64,000 bases of DNA, from positions 16,414,822-16,478,821 of the forward strand of contig CAIIXF020000008.1 in assembly GCA_903813345.2 (NCBI GenBank), read 5' to 3'. The notes beneath the pieces were generated by a model. That model saw nothing but the letters and a program-made list of their open reading frames with translations, had not been told where the DNA came from and ran no database searches. This DNA is from Owenia fusiformis (taxonomy: Eukaryota; Annelida; Polychaeta; Sabellida; Oweniidae). This document shows positions 36,901-45,990 of the stretch, piece by piece. The first letter of the stretch is position 1, and the number at the start of each line of letters is the position of its first letter. The position numbers and the translations under genes are program-made.

Positions 36901-39900
36901 TCAATATTTAACACTCTCCATTCTTTGTAATTCCTTTTGGATAAAAATCTAACATTTTGGTAAAGATATACTTGCCCATTAATTTCAAATTAAAAGAAGT
37001 TAAGAAAATCTGAAAATAGTCTTAATGCAATATAGATCGATCTTTACTTTAATTGAATATGTTGTTTTGTGAAGAATGATTCTAACTGCATGTAGTGAAC
37101 ATAATTAGGCTTTTAAAGCTACTGTATATGACAAAAATCATCATCATTTCACAAAATCAGATATCGCTAAACATACATTTTTATTACTTGCCTTTTGTTA
37201 AAAAGTGTGTTATCTCAGAAAATTGCAAATGAAAAATTGAGAGAAAAGATAATAATATCAATTAGAACACTAAAGGTATTCATCTTCGGTCTCATATCTG
37301 ACTATACCCTAGAGCGTTTGATTTGATGAATTGCTTTCTTTATTTCTTTCTTCTCTAGGCATTCCTTTATTAATTGTCAATTTTCATTGCGAAGTATTTT
37401 TGATCTAAGCCTTTTATGGGGAGATTAATGTAACTTGACAGCGGCTTTGAGGGAAGTGTTTCTTATTTTAGCATATCCTGTTTACTATGTTATGATTGTG
37501 CACTAAGGCTGGCTGGGTAAAATCGAATGATTGTTCAACAAACAGAACGTATGCTCTATTTGATTCATATAGATCTATGAATTGATTATGTGATAAAAAT
37601 TAAAAACAATTTTGAACCTACAAAGTCATGGAAGTTAAATATTTTCACCAGTTCTATATTTCTGCTTTGGTCAATTTGTCACAACCATAGATCATGCTGC
37701 AATTTTTTCAAGTTGCATTAATTCTTTGAAATTGATTTAAGGGGAGATATTTTGGACTTTAACTGATACAATTTGGTTGAAGATCTGAAGAAGAAAAAGC
37801 TTCAGGTCAAACATATCAAATTTTATTTGAAGATAATCCATTTATTTTTAAGGTCACTTAAAAAGTTGAAAAGGGGACGTCCCATTTTTTTCAATTTTAA
37901 CGAATGTGGATATTTTTGCATCTCAAATCTTCAATATTTTCTATATTTGATCTGTTATCTCAATTTATATTTTTCAGAAAATACTTCTTAACTTATTAAA
38001 CATTTTCTCCTGGATTAATGTTAAAACTCATGTAGCGTGCAACTAGATGGTCTTGTTGACATGCAGATTGTGGTTTAACTTACAACTGTTAACTTCAAAT
38101 GAGAAATTTAATGATATATCAAGCATAAAGACCTGGGTCGGCTTTATGTTGCCTTACAGTCAGTAATGTTACCTTAATTGATTAGAACTAAATATAATAT
38201 AATGGAAAGAAGATTGTCGCTGCAAATAAGAATGTCCTGAAAAGAATTAATTAATAGAGTGGCATATTTATCATGATTCATGTATGTTACAGGCACGTTT
38301 CTCATATATTACAAATCCCATGATAAGCTCTCATTGTTGCCCCATATTTTCAGTTCATATAACTATCCAAATCTGGATTCAATGATTACTCAAAATCAGA
38401 CATCCTTTTGATTTAAAAAAAGCAACAAGTGTTTTTCTATTGAATAACATTTACAGTAATCCCTTGCAAAACAAAATATGAATACACATTCACAATTTTA
38501 TTTGTTTTTTTTCATGTTACATTGTATTATTTATTTACTTGTTGTTATACATAAAAAATCATTAAAAATTATGTATTATAATCAGAATTGGTCACAATAA
38601 TAATATAAATATACACGTACATGTATATATAAATGTATATAAATGCATACACAATTGTCAATGATTTAGTAAACTTGGAAAATACTTATTTGTATGACAA
38701 TGTACTTAATACATCATCCTGTAGATATGCTGAATATTATAAATTTACGCATGATGATACATTTCTGCAAACATATTAATAAAACAAGAATGTTATCAAA
38801 AAAGGAGGATACTGTGTACACATGGTGGAAACATCTTATTCTGGTAAAGGGCTGCATCATGAATTTCACACAATTTATTTTTTACTGTGAAAAGCTCATT
38901 TATGACAGAGAATATGAAACTCCTGTAATGACTAAATCAATGATTTAATTTTTGCATATTCTATCATGTCTCTTCTCTTTGTTTTATTTTTTGAAAATAT
39001 TGCTTGATAAAAAATATTTGTATAATATCCAGTTTGAAAATGATTTATTTAGCAAGTGATTTTTATGTGAGATTATACAGTTTTTGATTTAAAAAATAAA
39101 TGTGTGCAATTCTTGACATACCTTGGTGAAATGCCTTAATCCAGTATTTTACCAAAATTAGACAATCCCACAACATGGTAGAAGCCAGCGGGCTTAAAAA
39201 GCTAAGATTTGATTTCATTGTATAGTAGATAGATTTCCTTGTAATGTTTTCTGAAAATAATGTCTAGCAAAAAAACATTCTATTGCAAGCACACTTCTGG
39301 CTTCTACAGGGTGACCCAAAAAAATGCAACCCTCCATTTCTTCAATATTTTTCTTAAATGGAGGTAAATTGCTCTGAGATTTGGCACACAAGGACTTCAT
39401 TCAATGTGGGATCATCTGGCAAAGTCTTAATAAGTATAGTCTTATATTGATAGAGTTATGGTTGTTTCAAAATATGCTCCAGATGTCGTCAATTTCACTG
39501 AAAACAAACTTGCGATGTTCAAGGAAAACTGTTCATAACATGGATGCATTCTTCCCCATGGGTATGGCTCAAATTTTTGCAGCCATTGCTTGTTGGAGTT
39601 CTGCAATTGCGGTAGGGTTATTTTCATACACATTATTCTTTAAATAACCCCATATATAGAAGTCAGGGGCATTGAGATCAAGACTGTGGGATGACCATGG
39701 GTTCTCCGTCCTAGGAGAGAAAATCATAGAAATGACTAGTGAGCCAGGCTATGCTATCATTAGAAGTGTGAGGAGTAGCTCCATCCTTCTAGAACCACTG
39801 TTCTTGCAGTCTATTGAAGCCTCTATGTCACTCTCGAACTGCCTAGAACTTCCTGGGAGAGCCAATATTGCGCTTTGTGTTAACAGTAACAGTGTTGCCA

Positions 39901-42900
39901 TTATCAACCTCAAACCAAAAGGGGCTGATGATTTCATGTTTGGAAATTGGCAGCCCAAGCTGTGCATTTAACAGAATGAAGGGGCCTTTGAAGCACTTCA
40001 TCTGGAATCTGTGATCCCAGAACACATTATTTCTTGAGTTTACATGTTCAGAAAGAAGGGAATGTGATTCATCCGAAAACCTAACATTGGAAATGGCGAC
40101 ATTTGGAGCATATTTTGGAACGACCATAACTCTATCAATATAAGACTATGATTATTGACACTTTGCCAGGGGATCCCACATTGAATGAAGTTCTTGTGCG
40201 CAAAATTTCAGAGCAATTAACCTCCATTTAAGAAAAATATTGGAGAAATGGAGGGTTGCATTTTTTTGGGGTCACCCTGTACTAGAAAAGGTGTGCCTGA
40301 CATTTAGAGCAAATCTTATTATGGTCATAAAAGTGCATCCAGTTAATTGTGGAGGTGCTCCATGGACCTTGTTTTAATATGCTAAAGAACAAGTCTGAAT
40401 TCCTGCAGACAAAAAAAGTCATGCAACATAATGTTGGTGGCACTTTTTTGTGTCACCCTGTATTTATTTATATATAGAGATAAAGAAGGGAACTGTGAAA
40501 GATAGGCTCTAGTTTATTGCTTATCATTAGCATAGCTGTTATCTAAAGAAAAATTATGACCTACTTATTTAAATAAAACAATCTTTGTTACAACAAGGAT
40601 TATCTTGAGAGATTTATAGCACATTTATACTTATGTTCTTCAAGGTATAATGACCCCTTGGAAACATTTAAGTGTAGACATAAAAATTATAGTGAAAAAA
40701 CATATGACATTCCTCACACTTTTTACATTATAATGGATTTGTCAGAAAAGAGATATCAGTGCCCTCCACCTGAAAACTAACAAGAGGGAGCCACATTTCA
40801 AGTCTGAAAAAAATTTCCATGCTTGAGCATAAAAAATTGGAAGGCCCAAAAGGCCCAGTAATGCCCAAAAAGGCACACTGTATTGGGCTCCAAATTTTTT
40901 TCGGCCGGGCAGTGCTCTCCAATGATATGGAACAATAGAAAACATGATGGAGAATTATGAAATACATAATTGTTAAGTCTTAAAACTTAGTCTGTATCTG
41001 AAAAATGCTCTCAATGCTCTTTTTGAAGTCTGTGGAAAGGCAGATCTCATGGATTATCAAATTAAATGTAACAGTGGTTTTGCTTCATCCTCGGCCCAAG
41101 AGTAATTCATAGCATTAAAGCAATGAAGGACCAATCTCAAAGGAATGGTCTTATTTGGCCTAGACATAGACCAACAGTGGTGATGAAATCATCTAAAGCA
41201 ATTCAACATTGACAAAACTATGAAAATCACCAAATTAGATTCATTAGTAAATGCCAAAAATCAGAAAGGTCAAAATTCAAATTATTTTAAATTCACCATG
41301 GTTACTATGACATAAAAGCAACCATACATCATAACAAACGGGTAAATATGAACCCATATCTCATAACAAAAGAGTATGTTGACGTATATTAGCCCATAGA
41401 CACCAATAACGTCACTCTCAGGGATGTAATAGTAGAATTACATGACAAACAAAATAAAATACTCCCTACTTATGGTGGAAAAATTACTTAATAATAGGAC
41501 AAGGCGATTGAGAATTGTCAAGAAAGTGCCTCCCAAGGTCTCGAGCTAAAGGTGACGCATTACCCTTAACATCTCACATATATTACTGACGTATGTCTTC
41601 TTGACATCATATTATATATTTCAGACATTTGTGACGCTCTCTAGCTAGATCAGCTTGTTGTGAACTTAACAAAATATTATTGTTATTAGTGTAGTGCTAT
41701 ATAATATTGTTTATATTTATCTAATACACAAGTTGGGTGTATAAAATTGTAATAAGATATTTGTTCATTTTTTGCGGTTGTACTCAATCAGAAATATGAA
41801 GTAATTTGTTAATTGATTCTATGGCTTGATGTATGGTTTCGTTCGTCATGTTCTATAATTTTTCATTCGAGTATTGTTAATGCTGAAGACATTTTGGTCT
41901 AAAATGATGTCACATTGTTTTATGAAAAATGATGCATGCTATAGTGTATTCATACTTTGAAAAATCAATTTTGCTAATTTTTCATCTCAAAAAGTGGCAA
42001 ATCATCCATGTCCATGATCAGTGTTCAGCATTGTCTTTTATAATTACAACATGCTATTTAATCCCTCATGTCATTCATGGTCGGAAATAATGTCATATTG
42101 TTTGAGGAAATACCCACACTTACAGTATTTATGGTTTGAAAGATCAATCTCCTTACTTCTGGTTTTGTTGAATTAATAAATTGATACCATAATAATCTGG
42201 GAACCACACTGTCCAAAGATTTTTTGATCTCATGTCTCATATTAAGCCATTTCGTTATATTCTATAAGACCAAGTGATATACAGTAAGTGTCTCTGCAAA
42301 ACTGTTGTTTTCAGTTGATATTAGAGTTAACACTCTCTACAGGGTGGGCAATCAAAATGTGACAGTTTTTTATTGTGATGTCACAATTCACAATCTGAAA
42401 ATGAAGATTAAAAGAGTGTCCAATATGTCTGCCTCTAGTTGTGATAATAGCTCTCAATCTCAGAAGTCATAATGTACATTATGTATACCTTCCTGAAACT
42501 TTTGCTACCAGTCATTCTTACCTCAATTTGTTTTGAGAACAAATACACAGTCAAGCTATCATCATAATATAGTTCTATTTTTTTGCATAGAAACCCTGAT
42601 TGTCAGGCTTTTTTGGAATACTTCACACAAGATGGTGATTAAACGTTAGTTTCTACACATTATAAAAAAAAATCACAATATTGTCACAATTTTGTTCTTA
42701 ACATAAAGTAAAGGAATTTGTGTCTAGGTTACAAATAACAATGATATTTTGCTGAGATATGAGTGAAATGGTGAAAAATAAGAAATAAAGAATTGTTTCT
42801 CAGATTATAGAAATGATAAAAAATTGCAATTTCAGAGGCCGATTTTTGAGGTAACGTGATCCCTAATTTTTATGACATTTGGTTCATATTTACTCTCTTA

Positions 42901-45324
42901 GATTATATACATATGAGTGTTCTATTTTTTGCTCACCCTGTATATTCGTTGCAATGACAATTAGAGTAGATGTATCAGTGGATCAGGTGTTAACTGTCTA
43001 CAATATAACAAATAAATTGTTGTTTTACACAATGAATTGTGTAAATGGAATATTTGCAGGCTATTTGGTAATCATGAGAATTGCCTTAGGTGAGGTGCAA
43101 GAATTTTCGAAGCATGACATATGAAGAAATTTCGATGCATGGCATTTGCGGAATTCGCATGAAAAGTCTGAACGGAATGTGTTCACTTTTTTTGGCGTTC
43201 GTTTTTTGCTGTATCTGCGTTCAATTTTATTATAAAAAGCAGATTTTTTTAAGTGCGTGATTTGCTTGACATTTTATCATACATGCAAAATTAATGCGTG
43301 ATTTCAATTTTTCTAGCAAATGCGTGACAATCACGCCTAATGCGTGAGGGTTGAAAGGGCACTTGGAGGTCATATGAGATCCATAAGAAAGTGCTAATCT
43401 TGTATATGTAATGTAGCATTTTGAATAATTGATAGAGGAACTTATTTATTTAGTCTAATGAAGCATTTAATATATAATCCTACAATACAAAACATAAAAG
43501 AAACTATAAATGTGACATCATAGAGAAATAAGTGCACAATAAATGAAGCCTCACAGCTTCAAAGTGGTTTTGTAAAAGTTAAGATAATTAATAATTTGTT
43601 TGCAAACAAGCACTATTAGAGTCATAGAAAGGGAAGAGAAAACCCCAGACCTTAAAGATGACAGACATAATTACGTCTCTTGCTAACCACCTTCGCTTGT
43701 TCAAATTTTCAATGGCTAGTTGCCGAATACCACACGTCGTTGTGAAGTTTTAATCAATGTTAGCATATTCCTTACACATTTCTTTATCTTGATGTGAAAT
43801 ATCAAGCTATGATGTTGGTTAACACTTCAGATCTTAAAATAATTTCATCCGAAGCTAAAAAAAAAATGTTGAAAAATGTTGAAAACACCATTGAATGATG
43901 TCATTTGTATGTCGATTTGACCAATCAGCGATGATGTCATCTCAATACACATTTACATTATAGACGTTATGTCATCTCTGAACCCTGGGGTTTCCCCACT
44001 CTTAGTGCATAAATCCAATTGTTTTATTATGTCACCATCAAGAAGTGGTGACTATTTTGTCACCTCCTAGAAGTGGTGACATATTGTTAAAATAACTATT
44101 TTTGTGACCATTTAGCATGTTTACCTTGTCAATATTTGCTTCCATAATGCATTTATGACATATAGATATGCAGCAACTACTACATATATATATTTTGTGT
44201 AAATATTCATATATTTTGTATTTCCAGGAATGACTCCACTTATGTACAGTGCAATGATAGGAAATGACACGGGAACTGAAATTCTCATCAAATCATTCCG
44301 ACGGTTAGGCTTGAACGTGGACAGGGAGAACCATGATGGGCTAACTGCTCTCCATATTGCTGCCAAGGAGGGCCATGTTGAATGTGCTACTATATTAGCT
44401 CAAGAGGGTAGGGCATGTGTTTCACTGAGGGATGGACAACATGGTCGGACAGCAGAGGAGTGGGCAAGGCTACAAGGCTGTACCACCATGGAGATTCAAC
44501 CATTCTCAATCGCAGGCGTGGCTAAGTATAGACAAGAGTTAGCCATGAAGATGAATGCACGTCCTATAGATACAGAACACATCCCTCAGTTGAGGAACAC
44601 ATATGACACTAATGCGAGGAAACCTAAGAAAAATAACATTTCTGTTGAGGATTTAACACAGCGCCTCTATAACAGTGGTATGATGGCGGGAGGAAATAAT
44701 CCTGTGAACAAACAACTCAGCAGTCTCTCACATTCGAGAATGAATGACAAACGTGGCTCCTTACCATCACTGGAACTCCACGGGAGACAGTTTAAATCAT
44801 CTGAAAGGTTATATAAATCTCAAGACAATGCGCCGAATTCTGGACACCAGAACGGTCAATCCCCTAGTCCCAGCTTGATTAGCCCCAGACTGATATTCCC
44901 TGAGACCGGAAATGGGCATTTGCAAAAACGACATTTGAACACTATTGCAAAAGGTTCTAACCACCTAAGCCCTCGTGAATCTGAAGGTGCGATAACTAAG
45001 GACCTCACAAGTACTTCAACTACAATGACTGAGCTAATGGAGGAGGATTGGGAACGCTTGGACGGATTCCGTGAGAATGACAATATAGATTCTGTAAGTG
45101 TCACCAGCCAGAAACTTTTACCAGGGAGAGTGAGGCACCTCTCCCCTGATGGTAAATCAGGAACTACCCCCAATTCAGCGGTGACAAGTTTCTCAAGTGT
45201 ACAGAGCACGAGTAAGATTATGTTCGAAGTAGATGAAGACTTGTCTCGCTATAAGACATTTTCAATCGGTAGAGATATCTATGATAGCGATGAAGAAAAC
45301 ATGTTACTCCCTCAGCTGGGCTAA
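18994..45324 (+). CDS. ankyrin-repeat protein, ANKRD63/ANKRD33/ANKRD34-like, complete
   Basis: Exons are 18994..19176 (61 codons, donor GTTAGT, phase 0), 33624..33798 (acceptor TTTTCCAG, donor GTAATG, phase 1) and 44228..45324 (acceptor TTTCCAG, stop TAA); the CDS is 1455 nt, 484 aa. Residues 17-38 (start GSALLDAINKGKVHLARFVL) and 142-153 (SFRRLGLNVDRE) closely match what I recall of human ANKRD63. The EEWARLQG motif after the last repeat resembles ANKRD33B. About four ankyrin repeats span 50-190 (KGKTALM, DKGRTALSYAA, GMTPLMYSA, DGLTALHIAA). The rest (205-484) is Ser/Asn-rich, presumably disordered, and ends in an acidic tail DSDEENMLLPQLG. A binding or scaffold role is inferred from the ankyrin fold; no catalytic motif is present. 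Introns are 14.4 and 10.4 kb. Confidence 0.88.
19358..19718 (+). repeat. 33 bp minisatellite, about 11 units
   Basis: The unit is two half-units, CCTCACCTATTTATTG (16 bp) and CCTCACCTTTTCATATG (17 bp). Because 33 is a multiple of three and the unit has no stop on the plus strand, all three plus frames stay open for over 120 codons (for example MPHLFIASPFH repeated). There is no start context or homology, so it is a repeat and not a gene. The central units are almost identical, so amplification or homogenisation is recent. Confidence 0.92.
20132..20252. mobile_element. about 120 bp palindrome (foldback element)
   Basis: Arms around a GACCGCGGTAAT centre share CTAGCCTTGCACAAGTC with the inverse of GACTTGAGCAAGGCTAG. 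Pairing continues with small gaps to the middle. It is non-coding. Confidence 0.65.
20899..21076 (+). repeat. 46 bp direct repeat, 132 bp apart
   Basis: The sequence starting 'aataacccctaaaagccata' and ending 'caaagtaatcatcatt' occurs identically at 20899-20944 and 21031-21076. A partial third copy (aataacccctaaaa) stands at about 22795, beyond the 1.66 kb element. The element therefore appears to have landed in or beside a small tandem array. Confidence 0.85.
21080..22742. mobile_element. 1.66 kb non-autonomous DNA transposon with 40 bp inverted ends
   Basis: It starts CACGGGGGATAAGCAAAACG and ends with the inverse (CGTTTTGCTTATCCCCCGTG); the inverted ends pair over about 41 bp (to GGACTGCG) with few differences. 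A 5 bp direct repeat TTGGT flanks it (21075-21079 and 22743-22747). No frame over 65 codons looks like a protein. The octamer GGACTGCG or its complement occurs five times inside (21113, 21513, 21576, 22261, 22702), possibly as transposase-binding sites. The superfamily is not assigned. Confidence 0.8.
24706..25135. mobile_element. miniature element family C, copy 2
   Basis: It begins TAATAACCCAGATGTGAG and aligns along its length with the element at 12457-12878, with scattered indels; the right end is more degraded. It is non-coding. Confidence 0.75.
26760..26880 (-). repeat. TGTCACCA-type dispersed repeat, inverse copy
   Basis: Starts 'atgtcatcaccacaattggt', then 'tttttgtggatggtgttcaa' and 'aacaaatggcaggtagtgac'. 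It is a near full-length inverse copy of the family seen at 2169 and 58547. Confidence 0.7.
27008..27153. mobile_element. 146 bp foldback element
   Basis: GATGGAATGTGAATTTT at the left pairs with AAAATTCACATTCCATC at the right, and the pairing continues inward through 'ttttccatgagaaaatgtga'-like stretches. Loop and arms are AT-rich and non-coding. Confidence 0.65.
27955..28305 (+). repeat. 59 bp minisatellite, six units
   Basis: The unit starts 'ggcacatgcatatcatgggt' and continues 'ggtaccccaaatgtgtcaca' and 'ccttcacatttatcctccg'. Units begin near 27961, 28021, 28080, 28139, 28198 and 28257. Later units are almost identical. The 59 bp period is not a multiple of three, yet no plus frame has a stop, which yields overlapping long open frames that are not genes. 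Confidence 0.9.
29017..30064 (-). mobile_element. mariner-type DNA transposon, degraded, TA duplication
   Basis: It is flanked by TA (29015-29016, 30065-30066) with ends CGAGGGGTGATCAGGAATTT and its inverse; the inverted ends run about 180 bp. On the minus strand around 29400-29720 a decayed transposase C-terminus is readable in pieces (IYLFPTVKNKLQGINFE, then HIFQDWVKRHNKCL), as in mariner DDD transposases. The N-terminal half is missing (1048 bp total), and stops and frameshifts interrupt what remains. It is an internally deleted, inactive copy. Confidence 0.85.
31468..31642. mobile_element. 175 bp hAT-like miniature element
   Basis: It begins CAGGGGTTTCACTA and ends in the inverse TATAATGAAACCCCTG. 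CAGGGGTTTCA is a typical hAT terminus. No clean 8 bp target duplication is visible, which may reflect age. The interior repeats 'aacaacaggc/gcctgttg' as subterminal inverted copies. Confidence 0.6.
31912..33345 (+). repeat. 25-27 bp minisatellite, over 50 units, with higher-order structure
   Basis: The base unit is CATTGTTCCATACATTTTTG plus TCATA. Variants include 'tatatttttcgtcata' and 'cacatttttgtaccata' forms. Variant order repeats: the segment with 'accagacatag' recurs 332 bp later (32791 and 33123) with the same neighbours, showing block duplication. The lack of stops in plus frames gives a 468-codon open frame that is not a gene: the composition is a pure repeat and the real exon lies just downstream at 33624. 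Confidence 0.92.
34140..34450 (+). repeat. degenerate three-unit repeat with inserted foldback
   Basis: Three related segments carry 'atcagaccttccaatataga', 'gagcactctttccaacgtaa' and 'gatcacaccttccaatgtaa'. Between the first two lies a foldback of about 80 bp (34186-34263) whose arms share GGAAACCATCTTCG and its inverse with CGGCTC/GACCGAG near the loop. Confidence 0.5.
39307..40279 (-). mobile_element. Tc1/mariner-superfamily transposon, degraded, TA duplication
   Basis: TA at 39305-39306 and 40280-40281 flanks ends CAGGGTGACCCAAAAAAATG and the inverse; inverted ends are about 105 bp. The minus strand encodes transposase pieces: VRFSDESHSLLSEHVNSRN (first Asp region, near 40080), DGATPHTSNDSIAWLTSHF (second Asp, near 39770) and DFYIWGYLKNNVYENNPTAI (third, near 39650). 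The last two acidic residues seem spaced by about 40 rather than the 34 of classic mariners. Several frame breaks and an absent N-terminus make this 973 bp copy inactive. Confidence 0.87.
40290..40472. mobile_element. terminal fragment of a Tc1/mariner-type element
   Basis: The end 'ggtggcacttttttgtgtca' followed by CCCTGTA matches the fragment at 9793-9853 and resembles, but is distinct from, the ends of the neighbouring transposon. The other end is not found; it abuts the 39307-40279 element. Confidence 0.45.
41083..41160 (+). repeat. dispersed repeat, inverted relative of 17330-17425
   Basis: Shares 'ggcccaagagtaattcat' and 'gaaggaccaatct' with the inverse of the earlier copy. Its nature is unknown. 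Confidence 0.45.
42340..42940 (-). mobile_element. 601 bp internally deleted Tc1/mariner-type element
   Basis: TA (42338-42339 and 42941-42942) flanks CAGGGTGGGCAATCAAAA and TTTTTTGCTCACCCTG. On the minus strand near 42430-42470 a trace of a transposase tail reads roughly RIRAIITTRG..HIGHSF, like the C-terminal ..RAxxxxRGGHxEH motif of this superfamily. The rest is non-coding. Confidence 0.7.
44027..44097. repeat. partial TGTCACCA-type repeat
   Basis: 'tgtcaccatcaagaagtggt' and 'gtcacctcctagaagtggtg' pair as inverted ends with most of the interior lost. It sits 130 bases before exon 3 of the ankyrin gene. Confidence 0.45.
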
Positions 45325-45499
45325 TCAAGAGACCACGTTATCAATTACTTATATCATGGTTCATAAAGATTCCATGTAATATACCTAAGTGTAATTAAGG
45401 CATCGACACAATGATACTATTGTATAAAGGAATTCTCTATTAATAGTTGTCCTCAAGGTATGTTTCTGGTTCATGTATGAATCAAGTTTGTCCTATACA

Positions 45500-45990
45500 T
45501 AAATAACTTCACTGAAGAGGGGTTCATTGGGTAGTGCATTGGATTCAGTTTAAAACAATTTTACTTACACTACCCAAAATAACTTACATTATTTGATCCT
45601 TAATGATAAAAGGTCATGTAATGGTAGTGTTTGGTGAAATTGTTTTGAATTGAATATAAATTACTTCACTGAAGAGGAATTTGATTGGTAGGTCATTGAA
45701 TTCAGTATAAACGATCCTACTTACACTACCCAAAATAACTTACTTTTCATCCTACAAATGTCAGTCGATAAACTGTAAATGTGAGTGTAAGTTCAATTGT
45801 TCTGAATTGAACTTGAATTACTGAGGGGTTTGTTGGATAGGTTATTGGATTCAGTTCAATCCCACCTACACTACACTACACTACATTACACTACACTAGG
45901 CTACACAAATTTACTTACAGTTGATCTTATAAACATCAACAGATCAAATGTATATCAATTTGGGTAGTGTAGTTTGAATTGTTCAAAGTT
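45500..45990 (+). repeat. three-copy tandem repeat, unit about 157 bp
   Basis: Units share 'acttcactgaagagg', 'cattggattcagt', 'cttacactacccaaaataac' and 'gaattgttttgaattgaa'. Starts are near 45508, 45665 and 45820. A short (actac)n run lies in the third. It immediately follows the ankyrin stop codon and may be in its 3' UTR. Confidence 0.75.

Larger units (their letters stand above)
33799..44227 (+). other. ankyrin gene intron 2 (10.4 kb)
   Basis: No exon is seen. It holds a three-unit degenerate repeat with a small foldback (34140-34450), a Tc1/mariner transposon (39307-40279), a related terminal fragment (40290-40472), a second shortened Tc1/mariner (42340-42940), an inverse copy of the 17330 repeat (41083-41160) and a TGTCACCA fragment (44027-44097). 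From 34520 to 39300 I see only unique AT-rich sequence. Confidence 0.75.

Noticed and set aside
40780-40945. repeat-looking block with CAGTGCCCTCC and GGGCAGTGCTCTCC
   Set aside because: The two ends are similar in direct, not inverted, sense and I see no second copy, so no element can be defined.
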